Below the pieces are notes generated by a model. The model did not search any database. It had not been told where the DNA came from and saw only the letters and a list, made by a program, of their open reading frames with translations. A program made the translations under genes and the position numbers. Positions 1-12,216 of a stretch of DNA of 64,000 nt are shown piece by piece. The first letter of the stretch is position 1. Every line of letters starts with the position of its first letter. This DNA comes from Sipunculus nudus. Its lineage: Eukaryota > Annelida > Sipuncula > Golfingiida > Sipunculidae. The stretch is taken from the NCBI GenBank assembly GCA_026874595.1, contig CM049322.1, forward strand, positions 20,587,400 to 20,651,399, written 5' to 3'.

Positions 1-89
1 AAATAGGAGCGCCTCCAACCAGGCCTGGTACCAGGTACTCTCTTTGGTAACCACGATCGCCATAGCTCTGGTCGGAGGTGTCATTACCG
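1..89 (+). CDS. Rh-family ammonium channel paralog 1, penultimate coding exon (5' truncated by window)
   Basis: The exon reads in frame from base 2 and includes NQAWYQVLSLVTTIAIALVG followed by GVIT. It aligns with exon 8 of the complete Rh gene downstream ([20 protein letters not shown] then SGVIT). In Rh proteins this is one of the last membrane helices, facing the C-terminal tail. The exon ends in phase 1 at a GT donor (GTGAGA at 90), the same junction phase as the downstream paralog. The earlier exons lie left of the window. The family assignment is firm; type (A/B/C or invertebrate Rh) is not resolved. Confidence 0.9.
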
Positions 90-1114
90 GTGAGAAATTA
101 TTCTTTGCACATTATATTTCAAATTGACATACTGTGAACCCTCGTTTATTCGTCACCCGTTAACGGACCAGCCCAGTGGCCTGTTCACTTTATTGTCCCG
201 CAAGGAGGGTATGCGTTCATTCCCTTGGTATGTTTTTATTTGTTCAAAACAAAACTCACACAGTCATGAATCTCATGAAATGTTCATTTCAATCAAGAAT
301 CGGTGAGATTTTGGTGTGGACACGGAAAATGATCCGGAACCAGGAACAACATTAAGGAATACATGTATTTGCAAATGTACAGTCCCATATGCACGAATGA
401 ACCTGGGAATATGCAGAGGCTTGCATTTATTTGAATGCAAATTTTTAGTGTTTACCATTGTCATTTGATTTTAAACAGTATTTATTGCAAAGAAGCAAAT
501 GGATTTTAAAACAGAGCACGACCCGATATTAACATCTCCTATCACATCCATGTGACATCTCCTCATATACAAATAATAAAACCAGTGTCATTTTCGTGTG
601 CCAAGCCAATTTACGTTTGCAGTAATACAGCCATATCAAGAAATCATTGTTATGTACCCATTGGTACATTCACGTACATTCGGAATGTGTGTCCTCCAAA
701 AACATTTCCCTTTTCCATTAATTCAGTCAATTGCCTCCTAAACAGACGGCTACGATTACATATTATTCCGTTATATCTGTGGCACTACATAGACAGCAGG
801 TTTCATTTGTTATAGGTTTTATTAAGTACCAACAATAGGAGAGAATGGTTGTTAGTCTAAATGCTATATCAGGTGCATTGTATTAACTAGATAGCTAGAA
901 GTATTAGGCCATGTGGTGTTTTGACCTCTTATTTGTTCAGCTTAAAATATGCATGTGTATTAAGAACTGTTCCATTTTGCAAACCATTAATTTATTTACC
1001 AAACAAGCGTTTCTCTGTAAGTTTTCCTTTATCAAATGATTTCCAGTTTCTTTCAAAAGATTTTTCCAAGACATAGGTTTAAAAATAATATAAAAAATAT
1101 AAAGAAACTTCAGA

Positions 1115-1117
<3 letters not shown>

Positions 1118-1173
<56 letters not shown>
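1118..1173. repeat. (AT)n microsatellite
   Basis: About 28 uninterrupted AT units abut the left end of the transposon-like element that begins at 1174. This fits a TA target site that later expanded. Confidence 0.95.
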
Positions 1174-1176
<3 letters not shown>

Positions 1177-1988
1177 TAGAACGCCTGTATTACGGTCACC
1201 ATCTGGACTGGATGAAAGTGGCCTTAATACAGGAGTGGTCGTTATTCAGGACTTGACCAGGATAAGGGGGTTAAAATGTAAAACGAAACCAAGTTCAAAT
1301 CTTTATTACAATCAACAAAATAAACGTATATACGGAGTATTAGTGTAATTACTGTTATCAATAAAAAAATAAAATATTTACAATCACGTCAACCCTATTT
1401 ATAACAACTACCAACAATATATACAAATACAGTGTTTGTAATTAAATTACAAACATTATATCAAATATATTTGTACACATGTTGAGAAACTCTTTGTATC
1501 CACCAACCATACTGATGTCATTCGTTAATTAAATGACTAACACTCTGATTAAGATCCGGCTCGCACAAATTATCCCCATATATACACGCTGGTGTGAACA
1601 CATGCCTTTCTATTGTGCATACTAATGAGGCTGAGTGTGCTAGTATGACGCTGGCTACAACAACTCAGTCACGGTCGAGTGGTTACCTTTATCCAGGTAC
1701 TCATTAACAGACTGGAATATGTGAGAGCGGACATTTGTGTAATGATATTGAGGTCTGAAGTGCCCGCTCGATTTGTTTAGCCCATGTCACGGAGTCACTG
1801 CCCCTGACCGTAATTGAGGCGTTTCCCGGCCTGCGGGACCGAAACCCCTGGCCGTAATACGGAATAGAGGAGTGACCGTAATTGACAACAAAATGATTAT
1901 GAAATATAATGGTCGAAAATTCGGGACCGGAAAATCTGCCCGTTGTAGACGTATTGACCGTTACTGAGGCGTGGCCGTTAACAGGCGT
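1174..1988. mobile_element. Non-autonomous DNA transposon, possibly pogo/Tigger-like
   Basis: The left end reads CAGTAGAACGCCTGTATTAC and the right end contains CCGTTAACAGGCGT. The right end, reverse-complemented, matches the left end over roughly 20 bp with mismatches. CAGTAGAACC-type termini at TA sites are typical of pogo/Tigger-like mariner relatives. There is no transposase frame, so this is a MITE or deletion derivative. A related terminus is visible at about 41648 (CAGTAAAACCTCGAAGTTAC). The right boundary is uncertain. Confidence 0.5.
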
Positions 1989-3020
1989 ATATGCTTTTAT
2001 CTAATACTTATAATGTTATACGCAATGTTATCAGAAACCGCGCTGTGTACAACACTGTGCTATACATCACTTTAAAGGTTATTATCCCTGCAGTGATATA
2101 GGCAATATGAGAATAAATAAATCATAATGTTCATATAATTTTGAGTGATTTATCCGTTTTATACTGACTTACACTAAGGTTAGACCGAGCACAGCCGAAC
2201 TGCCTTCGGCAATGACCGAAAGCGTGCATCGTGGTCACACAACCTCAGACTATTGTTCATATGAATAACACTTGCTTTCAGTGAGGGATTTGAGCATGTC
2301 AGGCATTACATTTGAACGAGGCTCTCACCCACGTGCGTGGTCAGTAAAACAGAAAAACACATGTTTCTCGCTATTCAACCCAGGAGGATTAATGACCTAA
2401 TTCAAGGTCCAAATTTCAGGAATAGGGTTGGGTAGGTGTGGCGGGGGTTTAAGGCCTCAAAATGTGTCTGATATGATGAAGAAAAAGGTTGCGGTGGCTG
2501 AAAATGGGATACGGACCCTCTACATGGAGTCCTGTTGGGTCCGCTTCTGCTACTTACGATGAATGCATATTTCTGTTTCTTTCTTCAGGAACAGTTACCT
2601 TGTAACGTACATTTAATAAATCTTTCATGTGTTCCTCACATCAACCTTATCTTTATACGTCCAACGATAGAATCCAGTCAAATATCATCGAAAACCGGAA
2701 TGCCCCCGCGTCTCATTCCGTTTCGAAATGTAAACATCATCACTGACCAGGTCTTCAAGGTAAACATACCGGGATATGAATTTCTTGCCACGAGCACAGC
2801 GCAACAAAATAAATGTAAAATTTTTATTACATATCTTATTGAGACAGTTTCCCACTGAAATCCTATATTTTCGTTAACTTTTAGAATAAAAAATGAGCCA
2901 ACATTCCACATCTCAGTTAATATATCTCCCCAACCCCGGTAATAAGCCCGGTATACCGGGTTTATCAGCTAGTGGCTATATATATTATTGAACTGAATTT
3001 TTTCTTTTATGTAATTCCAG

Positions 3021-3178
3021 GTCTGATTTTACGTATACCCATTTGGAGTCAACCCAAGGAGATTGAAGAAAATAACGACATGTTATTCTGGGAGGTGCCC
3101 GGAGGATTCGGACACGCCGGTCACGTGTTGGTCGTCGATCACAGTCAGGCCGAGAAGACGGACGCCTCCAAAATATAA
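3021..3178 (+). CDS. Rh-family ammonium channel paralog 1, last coding exon
   Basis: A TTCCAG acceptor is followed by an open frame that continues the phase-1 codon of the exon ending at 89. It reads LILRIPIWSQPKEIEENNDM, then LFWEVPGGFG, then a hydrophilic tail ending in DASKI and a TAA stop at 3176-3178. LRxPxWxQP followed by YWE/FWEVP is the hallmark of the final Rh helix and start of the cytosolic tail; human RHCG has LRLPFWGQP and YWEMPEG. The tail differs completely from that of paralog 2 after WEVP, so the paralogs probably differ in C-terminal partners or sorting. The gene is tandem with, and on the same strand as, the complete Rh gene. Confidence 0.93.
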
Positions 3179-3506
3179 GATTGAATCTTGGCTGGTAAAA
3201 AGACAGATCCTTTATTTGTTGGTACAGCAACTTTACAACGTCGATTTTCAACACCATTTGAAAAAAAAGGTTTTCTTGAAAATATACAGGAACGAGTTGA
3301 TGTATTTGTATACTAATATTCTTGTAAGCGATAGAATTTAGCGGGCTACTTGTGTAAATTAATATCTCTTATTCAAGACCTTGGGAGATGAAACCAAATT
3401 TTTTTGTAATATGTATGCAAAAGTCAGGAAAGCCAAATTTGGAAATGTGTTTTGGAAAGACGAAAATGGCTTTGGATGTATTATAAAACAAATTATATAC
3501 AAACAC

Positions 3507-3541
<35 letters not shown>

Positions 3542-3720
3542 TTAGTACATATATGATTTATGGACATCATTTCATATATTTGTATTTATCTTGTTTCTTC
3601 TTGTCCATTTTATCCTATTATTCCATTTAATGTTCCTCTTTATGTACTGTACATGCAACAATTTTAGAAACTTGTGCATATATTTGTGGTAATTGAATAA
3701 AACAGAAAATTATAGAGTCT
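3179..3720 (+). other. Probable 3' UTR and poly(A) signal of Rh paralog 1
   Basis: After the stop there is no further splice-consistent coding. AATAAA occurs at 3696-3701, about 0.5 kb downstream, with an (AT)n run at 3510-3538 in between. The UTR extent is inferred from the signal only. Confidence 0.45.
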
Positions 3721-4140
3721 CTTAATTTTTTTTATATATAAGTAATAATAAAAATATATTGTCTCTCATATTCACAATGTTATAGTGATAACAAGATATT
3801 ATCGTCGACTAAGCGATTTTACCCGGCTTGACTATAAAGAACATTTGGTCTACAGATAACGATTTGATGACAGCAAATGAAAAAGTGTTACTGATGCTAG
3901 AATTTATTACTTTTGCATAATGTTCTGTACATTCTAGTAAATGTTTTACATGTGTTGCAAACCAGAGTAATGTTTTGTTTCTTAATGCTAAAAATATATT
4001 GGTTGAACATATATATTGAACCCTTTTATACTGGAAAGTGTGAACATGTTTTTTCTAAAAAAAATGGTCTGCAGAAATCATAGGTCTCAGAAATATAAAT
4101 TTCAATATTGAATATTTATATACATGGAAATGTGTTTTGG
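3721..4140. other. Intergenic, nothing recognised
   Basis: AT-rich sequence without repeats, splice-consistent frames or RNA-like motifs that I can identify. Confidence 0.6.
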
Positions 4141-4145
4141 GTCCA

Positions 4146-4376
4146 GGGGGCCTGGACGGCTGAGTGGTAAAACGCTTGGCTCTCTCCGTTGGCGACTCGG
4201 GTACGATTCCCGGTGTGGCTATGAGAGTGGGTTGTAGTTGCCCGTCCAAGGCCCGTGGTTTTCTTCAGGTACTCCGGTTACCTCCACCCCTGCAGACTAC
4301 CGAACGCCATCACCGGAGCCAGGGGAGTGCCTCGATTAGTTATAATGACTATTTGTACAATCCATGTAAAATAAAT
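4146..4376 (+). mobile_element. tRNA-derived SINE
   Basis: The 5' part has a Pol III A-box-like stretch (GGACGGCTGAGTGGTAAAAC, 4154-4173) and a B-box (GGGTACGATTCCC, 4199-4211) with tRNA-like spacing. A non-tRNA body follows with TTCTTCAGGTACTCCGGTTA and an AT-rich tail near AATAAATTAG. The TACTCCGGTT-type core occurs in SINEs of several invertebrate phyla. It is not a functional tRNA, because the arms do not fold into a full cloverleaf. Confidence 0.72.
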
Positions 4377-4499
4377 TAGTTTATATATACATGTGTATTT
4401 GTGTGTGTGGGTGTGTTATATGTGTAAGTGTGCTTGTGTGAGTATACCTCTGTTTTCATACAATCCATCAGGTTAGTAAAGAATAGGCATATACCAGAA

Positions 4500-4720
4500 C
4501 CAGGGTTCTACCAGGGAACCAGAACCTGTACCTGTACCTGTACCTAGGTACACATTTCAGAGTACCTGTACCTGTACCTGTACCTATCGGTCATGAGTAG
4601 GAAGTACCTTGTACCTGTACCTGTACCTGTACCTGCCACTCATGAGTAGGAAGTACCTTGTACCTGTACCTGTACCTGGAACTAAAATACCTGTACCTGG
4701 TGCAAGGTACTCCAGGTATA
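4500..4720. repeat. Hexanucleotide TACCTG array, left block
   Basis: Runs of 3-4 perfect TACCTG units are separated by spacers. Two spacers contain the same phrase, CTCATGAGTAGGAAGTACCT or a near copy, so the array has a longer secondary unit (about 50 bp). Confidence 0.85.
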
Positions 4721-4966
4721 TTTTCATATTTTCTTTTTTTTTGTTAGTTTTTTCTCTTTTAATATTAAATTTGGTTACCTGTATTGTAAAATAATCAGCA
4801 AGCCATCAGCGTGATTTATATACTTTATACTTATATATAGAATATATTTTAGCAAATGACTTCAATATTGTTTGATAGAAAAAAAAGTATGTTAACTTGC
4901 ATATATGTGAACATATGCCGCTATTATTATCCGTAAAAACGTCTTTGAAGTGATCCTAGAATAAAT

Positions 4967-5115
4967 GTACCTGTACCTGTACCTAGGTACTTTCTAAAGT
5001 ACCTGTACCTGTACCTAGGTACTCTGTAAAAAATCAAGTACCTGTACCTGTACCTGGCCAATTCACAAGTACCTGTATCTGCAGTGTACCTATGTACTTT
5101 CACTTGTACCTGGCC
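4967..5115. repeat. Hexanucleotide TACCTG array, right block
   Basis: The motif is the same as in the left block, with several units closed by CTAGGTAC, which gives local palindromes (GTACCTAGGTAC). About 250 bp of unrelated AT-rich DNA separates the two blocks. Confidence 0.82.
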
Positions 5116-5236
5116 GCAACCCTGATCAGAACTATATTTACTGTACTGTAAGATGAATAAATCGATATAAAAATGATTTCTATGTTTCGTCTGTTTTATC
5201 ATTTACTGACTTCGATAAATTTATTAATAACTTTAT

Positions 5237-5445
5237 ATTTAGTCCAGGGGCGGATCCAGGATTTACGACAAAAAAGGGGGGGGGGGGGTCATGTCATGTC
5301 TCTCATTAGACAAACGTGACAATTTTCCTGATGGACGGAAAAAGGGTTGGTCCAGGCTGTAAACAATGATTTAAATAACCAAAAACGTTTTTCGGCATCT
5401 AAAAAGATGAGGGTCCAAACCTCCTGCATGAAATTCTCGCTAAAC
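5237..5445 (+). mobile_element. Left end of a GGCGGATCCAGG-type MITE, running into the minisatellite
   Basis: GGGGCGGATCCAGGATTTAC at about 5245 followed by a 14-base G run matches the termini of the elements at 21771, 29778 and 52255. The matching right terminus (AAATCCTGGATCCGCCC) is not found on the far side of the array, so the element is broken or its right half was replaced by the array. Confidence 0.55.
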
Positions 5446-8400
5446 CTCTCTTTATCCCGTCCTCATGGACCCCTCTCTTTATTCCGTCATCATGGACCCC
5501 TTTCTTTATCCCATTCTCACGGACCCCTTTCCTTTTTCCGTTCTCATGAAACCCTTTCCTCTTCCCGTTCTCATGGACCCCTTTCTTTTTCCCGTCCTCA
5601 AGGACCCCTCTCCTTATCACGTCCTAAGGACCCCTCTCTCTATCCCATCCTCATGGACCCCTCTCTTAATCACGTCCTCATTGACCCCTCTCTTTATCCC
5701 ATCATCATGGACCCCTCTCTCTACCACGTCCTCAAGAAACCCTCTCTTTATCCCGTCCTCAAGGACCCCTCTCTTAATCCCGTCCTCATGGACCCCTTTC
5801 TTTTTCCCGTTCTCATGAACACCTCTCATTTTACAGTTCTTATGAATAGCTCCCCTTTCCCCGTTCTCATGGACCCCTCTTCTTATTCCATCCTCATGGA
5901 CCCCTATCTTTATCACGTCCTCATGGGATTCTCTCTTAATCACGTTCTCATGAACCCATCTCTTTATCCCATCCTCATGGTACCCTCTCTTTATCCCGTT
6001 CCAATGGACCCCTCTCTTTATCCCATCCTCATGGACCCCTCCCTTTATCACTTCCTCATGGATCCCTCTTTTTATCACGTCATCATGCATCCCTCTCTTT
6101 ATCCGGTACTCATGGACCCCTCTTTTTATCACTTCCTCATGGACCCCTCTCTTTAACACTTCCTCCTGGACCCCTCTCTTTATCACTTCCTCATGAACCC
6201 CTCTCTTTATCCGGCCCTCCTGGACCCCTCTCTTTATCACGTTCTCATGAACCCCTCTCTATATCACTTCCTCATGAACCCCTCTCGTTATCCGGTCCTC
6301 ATGGACCCCTCTCTTTATCGGGTCCTCTTGGACCCCTCTCTTTATCGGGTCCTCTTGGACCCCTCTCTTTATCCCGTTCTCATGGACCCCTTTCTTTATC
6401 ACGTCCTCATGGACCCCTCTCTTGATACGGTCATCAGGGACCACTCTCTTTATCACGTCCTCATGGACCCCTATCTTTATCACTTCCTCGTGGACCCCTC
6501 TCTTTGTCCGGTCCTCTTGGACCCCTCGCTCTATCACTTCCTCTTGGACCCCTCTCTTTATCACTTCCTCTTGGACCCCTCTCTTTATCCGGTCCTCTTG
6601 GACCCCTCTCTTTATCCCGTTCTCATGGACCCCTATCTTTATCACTTCCTCATGGACCCCTCTCTTTATCCGGTCCTCTTGGACCCCTCTCTTTATCCCG
6701 TTCTCATGGACCCCTTTCTTTATCACGTCCTCAGGGACCCCTCTCTTGATACGGTCATCAGGGACCACTCTCTTTATCACGTCCTCATGGACCCCTCTCT
6801 TGATCCGGTCATCAGGGACCACTCTCTTTATCACGTCCTCATGGACCCCTCTCTTTATCCCGTTCTCATGGACCCCTCTCTTTATCACTTCCTCGTGGAC
6901 CCCTCTCTTTGTCCGGTCCTCTTGGACCCCTCTCTCTATCACTTCCTCATGGACCCCTCTCTTTATCACTTCCTCATGGACCCTTCTCTTTATCACTTCC
7001 TTATGGACCCCTCTCTTTATCACGTCCTCATGTACCCATCTCTTTATCCCATCATATGGTACCATCTCTTTATCCCGTTTCAATAGACCCCTCTCTTTAT
7101 CCCATCCTCATGGACCCCTCCCTTTATCAGTTCCTTAAGGACCCCTCTCTTTATCACGTCATCATGCATCCCTCTCTTTATCTGGTACTCATGGACCCTT
7201 CTCTTTATCCCGTTCTCATGGACCCCTCTGTTTATCCCGTCCTTATGGACCCCTCTCTTTATCCAGTCTTCATGGACCCCTCTCTTTATCATTTCCTCAT
7301 GAACCTCTCTCTTTATCACGTCCTCATGGACCCCTCTTTTTATCACGTCCTCATGGACCCCTCTCTTTAACACTTCCTCATGGACCCCTCTCTTTATCGG
7401 GTCCTCTTGGACCCCTCTCTTTATCCGGTCCTCTTGGACCCCTCTCTTTATCCCGTTCTCATGGACCCCTTTCTTTATCACGTCCTCATTGACCCCTCTC
7501 TTGATTCGGTCCTCAGGGACCCTTCTCTTTATAACTTCCTCATGGACCCCTCTCTTTATCACGTCCTCATGGACCCCTCTCTTTATCCCGTTCACATGGA
7601 CCCCTCTCTTTATCACTTCTTCATGGAAACCTCTCTTTATCACTTACTCATGGACCCCTCTCTTTATCACTTCCTCATGGACCCCTCTCTTTATCACGTC
7701 ATCATGCATCCCTCTCTTTATCTGGTACTCATGGACCCTTCTCTTTATCCCGTTCTCATGGACCCCTCTGTTTATCCCGTCCTTATGGACCCCTCTCTTT
7801 ATCCAGTCTTCATGGACCCCTCTCTTTATCATTTCCTCATGAACCTCTCTCTTTATCACGTCCTCATGGACCCCTCTTTTTATCACGTCCTCATGGACCC
7901 CTCTCTTTAACACTTCCTCATGGACCCCTCTCTTTATCGGGTCCTCTTGGACCCCTCTCTTTATCCGGTCCTCTTGGACCCCTCTCTTTATCCCGTTCTC
8001 ATGGACCCCTTTCTTTATCACGTCCTCATTGACCCCTCTCTTGATTCGGTCCTCAGGGACCACTCTCTTTATCACGTCCTCATGGACCCCTCTCTTTATC
8101 CCGTTCTCATTGACCCCTATATTTATCACTTTCTCGTGGAACCCTCTCTTTGTCCGGTCCTCTTGGACCCCTCGCTCTATCGCTTCCTCATGGACCCCTC
8201 TCATTAACACTTCCTCATGGACCCATCTCTTTATCACTTCCTCATGGACCCCTCTCTTTATCACGTCCTCATGGACCCCTCTCTTTATCCCGTTCTCATG
8301 GACCCCTTTCTTTATCACGTCCTCATTGACCCCTCTCTTGATTCGGTCCTCAGGGACCACTCTCTTTATCACGTCCTCATGGACCCCTCTCTTTATCCCG

Positions 8401-11400
8401 TTCTCATGAACCCCTCTCTTTATCACTTCCTCCTCGACCCTTCTCTTTATCACTTCCTCATGGACCCCTCTCTTTATCACGTCCTCATGGACCCCTCTCT
8501 TTATCCCGTTCACATGGACCCCTCTCTTTATCACTTCTTCATGGACCCCTCTCTTTATCACTTACTCATGGACCCCTCTCTTTATCACTTCCTCATGGAC
8601 CCCTCTCTTTATCACTTCCTCATGGACCCCTCTCTTTATCACTTCCTCATGAACCCCTCTCTTTATCCGTTCCTCAGGGACCCCTCTCTTTAAACGTCCT
8701 CAGGGACCCCTCTCTTTATCCCGTTCTCATGGACCCCTCTCTTTATCACGTCCTCATGGACCCCTCTCTTTATTACTTCCTCATGGACCCCTCTCTTTAT
8801 TACTTACTCATGGACCCCTATCTTTATCACTTCCTCATGAACCCCTCTCTTTATCCGTTCCTCAGGGACCCCTCTCTTTATACGTCCTCATGGACCCCTC
8901 TCTTTATCCTGTTCTCATGGACCCCTATCTTTATCACTTCCTCATGGACCCCTCTCTTTATCCCGTTCTCATGGACCCCTATCTTTATCACTTCCTCATG
9001 GACCCCTCTCTTTGTCCGGTTCTCTTGGACCCCTCTCTCTATCACTTCCTCATGGACCCCTCTCTTTATCACTTCCTCATGGACCCGTCTCATTATCACG
9101 TCCTCATGGACCCCTCTCTTTATCCTGTACACATGGACCCCTCTCTTTATCACTTCTTCATGGACCCCTCTCTTGATCACTTCCTCATGGACCCCTCTCT
9201 TTGTCCGGTCTTCTTGGACCCCTCTCTCTATCACTTCCTCATGGACCCCTCTCTTTATCACTTCCTCATGGACCCTTCTCTTTATCACTTCCTTATGGAC
9301 CCCTCTCTTTATCACGTCTTCATGTACCCATCTCTTTATCCCATCCTCATGGTACCCTCTCTTTATCCCGTTCCAATAGACCCCTCTCTTTATCCCATCC
9401 TCATGGACCCCTCCCTTTATCAGTTCCTTAAGGACCCCTCTCTTTATCACGTCATCATGCATCCCTCTCTTTATCTGGTACTCATGGCCCCTTCTCTTTA
9501 TCCCGTTCTCATGGACCCCTCTGTTTATCCCGTCCTTATGGACCCCTCTCTTTATCCAGTCTTCATGGACCCCTCTCTTTATCATTTCCTCATGAACCTC
9601 TCTCTTTATCACGTCCTCATGGACCCCTCTTTTTATTACGTCCTCATGGACCCCTCTCTTTAACACTTCCTCATGGACCCCTCTCTTTATCGGGTCCTCT
9701 TGGACCGCTCTCTTTATCCGGTCCTCTTGGACCCCTCTCTTTATCCCGTTCTCATGGACCCCTTTCCTTATCACGTCCTCATTGACCCCTCTCTTGATTC
9801 GGTCCTCAGGGACCACTCTCTTTATCACGTCCTCATGGACCCCTCTCTTTATCCCGTTCTCATTGACCCCTATATTTATCACTTTCTCGTGGACCCCTCT
9901 CTTTGTCCGGTCCTCTTGGACCCCTCGCTCTATCGCTTCCTCATGGACCCCTCTCATTAACACTTCCTCATGGACCCATCTCTTTATCACTTCCTCATGG
10001 ACCCCTCTCTTTATCACGTCCTCATGGACCCCTCTCTTTATCCCGTTCTCATGGACCCCTTTCTTTATCACGTCCTCATTGACCCCTCTCTTGATTCGGT
10101 CCTCAGGGACCACTCTCTTTATCACGTCCTCATGGACCCCTCACTTTATCCCGTTCTCATGAACCCCTCTCTTTATCACTTCCTCATGGACCCTTCTCTT
10201 TATCACTTCCTCATGGACCCCTCTCTTTATCACGTCCTCATGGACCCCTCTCTTTATCCCGTTCACATGGACCCCTCTCTTTATCACTTCTTCATGGACC
10301 CCTCTCTTCATCACTTACTCATGGACCCCTCTCTTTATCACTTCCTCATGGACCCCTCTCTTTATCACTTCCTCATGGACCCCTCTCTTTATCACTTCCT
10401 CATGAACCCCTCTCTTTATCCGTTCCTCAGGGACCCCTCTCTTTATACGTCCTCAGGGACCCCTCTCTTTATACCGTTCTCATGGACCCCTCTCTTTATC
10501 AATTCCTCGTGGACCCCTCTCTTTATCCGGTTCCTTGGACCCCTCTCTTTATCACTTCCTCATGGACCCCTCTCTTTATCCCGTTCACACGGACCCCTCT
10601 CTTAATCACTTCTTCATGGACCCCTCTCTTTATCACTTCCTCATGGACCCCTCTCTTTATCACTTCCTCCTGGACCCCTCTCTTGATCACTTCCTCATGG
10701 ACCTCTCTCTTTGTCCGGTCCTCTTGGACCCCTCTCTTTATAGTTCTCATGGACCCCTCTCTTTATCACTTCCTCATGGACCCCTCTCTTTATCACTCCC
10801 TCATGGACCCGTCTCTTTATAACTTCCTCATGGACCCCTCTCTTTATCACTCCCTCATGGACCCGTCTCTTTATCACTTCCTCATGGACCCCTCTCTTTA
10901 TCACGTCCTCGTGAACCCCTCTTTTTATCCCGTTCTCATGGACCCCTCTCTTTATCACGTCCTCGTGAACCCCTCTTTTTATCCCGTTCTCATGGACCCC
11001 TCTCTTTATCACTTCTTCATGGACCCCTCTCTTTATCACTTCCTCATGGACCCCTCTCTTTGTCCGGTCCTCTTGGACCCCTCTCTCTATCACTTCCTCA
11101 TGGACCCCTCTCTTTATCACTTCCTCATGGACCCTTCTCTTAATCACTTCCTCATGGACCCCTCTCTTTATCACGTCCTCATGGACCCCTCTCTTTATCC
11201 CGTTCACATGGACCCCTCTCTTTATCACTTCTTCATTAACCCCTCTCTTTATCACTTCCTCATGGACCCCTCTCTTTATCACGTCCTCATGGACCCCTCT
11301 CTTTATTACTTCCTCATGGACCCCTCTCTTTATTACTTACTCATGGACCCCTCTCTTTATCACTTCCTCATGAACCCCTCTCTTTATCCGTTCCTCAGGG

Positions 11401-12216
11401 ACCCCTCTCTTTATACGTCCTTATGGACCCCTCTCTTTATCCTATTCTCATGGACCCTTATCTTTATCACTTCCTCATGGACCCCTCTCTTTATCCCGTT
11501 CTCATGGACCCCTATCTTTATCACTTCCTCATGGACCCCTCTCTTTATCACTTCTTCGTGGACCCCTCTCTTTATCCGGTTCCTTGGACCCCTCTCTTTA
11601 TCACTTCCTCATGGACCCCTCTCTTTATCACTTCCTCATGGACCCGTCTCTTTATCACTTCCTCATGGACCCCTCTCTTTATCATTTCTTTTTGAACCCC
11701 TCTCTTTATCCGGTCCTCAGGGACCCCTCTCTTTATCAATTCCACATGGACCCCTATCTTTATCACTTCCTCATTTGCCCCTCTCTTTATCACTTCTTCA
11801 TGGACCCCTCTCTTTATCACTTCCTCATGGACCCCTCTCTTTATCACGTCCTCGTGAACCCCTCTCTTTATCCCGTTCTCATGGACCCCTCTCTTTATCA
11901 CTTCCTCAATGACCCTTCTCTTTATCACGTCCTCATGGACCCCTCTCTTTATCACTTCCTCATGGACCCTTCTCTTTATCACTTCCTCAATGCCCCTTCT
12001 CTTTCTCACGTCCTCATGGACCCCTCTCTTTATCACGTCCTCGTGAACCCCTCTCTTTATCCCGTTCTCATGGATCCCTCTCTTTATCACTTCCTCATGG
12101 ACCCCTCTCTTTATCACTCCCTTATGGACCCCTCTCTTTATCACTTCCTCATGGACCCCTCGCTTTATCACGTCCTCATGGACCCCTCTCTTTATCAGAT
12201 CCTCATGAACCCCTCA
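5446..12216. repeat. 27-bp minisatellite, about 250 units (6.8 kb)
   Basis: The core unit is CTCATGGACCCCTCTCTTTA followed by TCAC(G/T)TC: 27 bp, head to tail, with point variants (TTCC/GTCC/CCCGTT) and rare single-base deletions (for example near 8693 and 8880). Because 27 is divisible by 3 and the unit has few stops, several frames stay open for hundreds of codons on both strands, giving nonapeptides such as MDPSLYHVL on + and a HEEVIKRGV-like repeat on -. No splice or start context supports coding. The plus strand is pyrimidine-rich. Blocks are duplicated at 540 bp and about 1753 bp, showing higher-order amplification. Confidence 0.97.

Larger units (their letters stand above)
90..3020 (+). 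other. Last intron of Rh paralog 1
   Basis: This intron lies between the two paralog-1 exons. It contains an (AT)n microsatellite and an approximately 0.8-kb DNA-transposon-like element, listed separately. The parts at 90-1100 and 2000-3000 show no coding signal or recognisable repeat; the short open frames there have no similarity I recognise. Confidence 0.85.

Noticed and set aside
4146-4225. A true tRNA gene
   Set aside because: A- and B-boxes are present but the arms do not pair into a cloverleaf; it continues into a SINE body.
5446-12216. CRISPR array
   Set aside because: Units are directly adjacent with no unique spacers, and the context is a eukaryotic genome.
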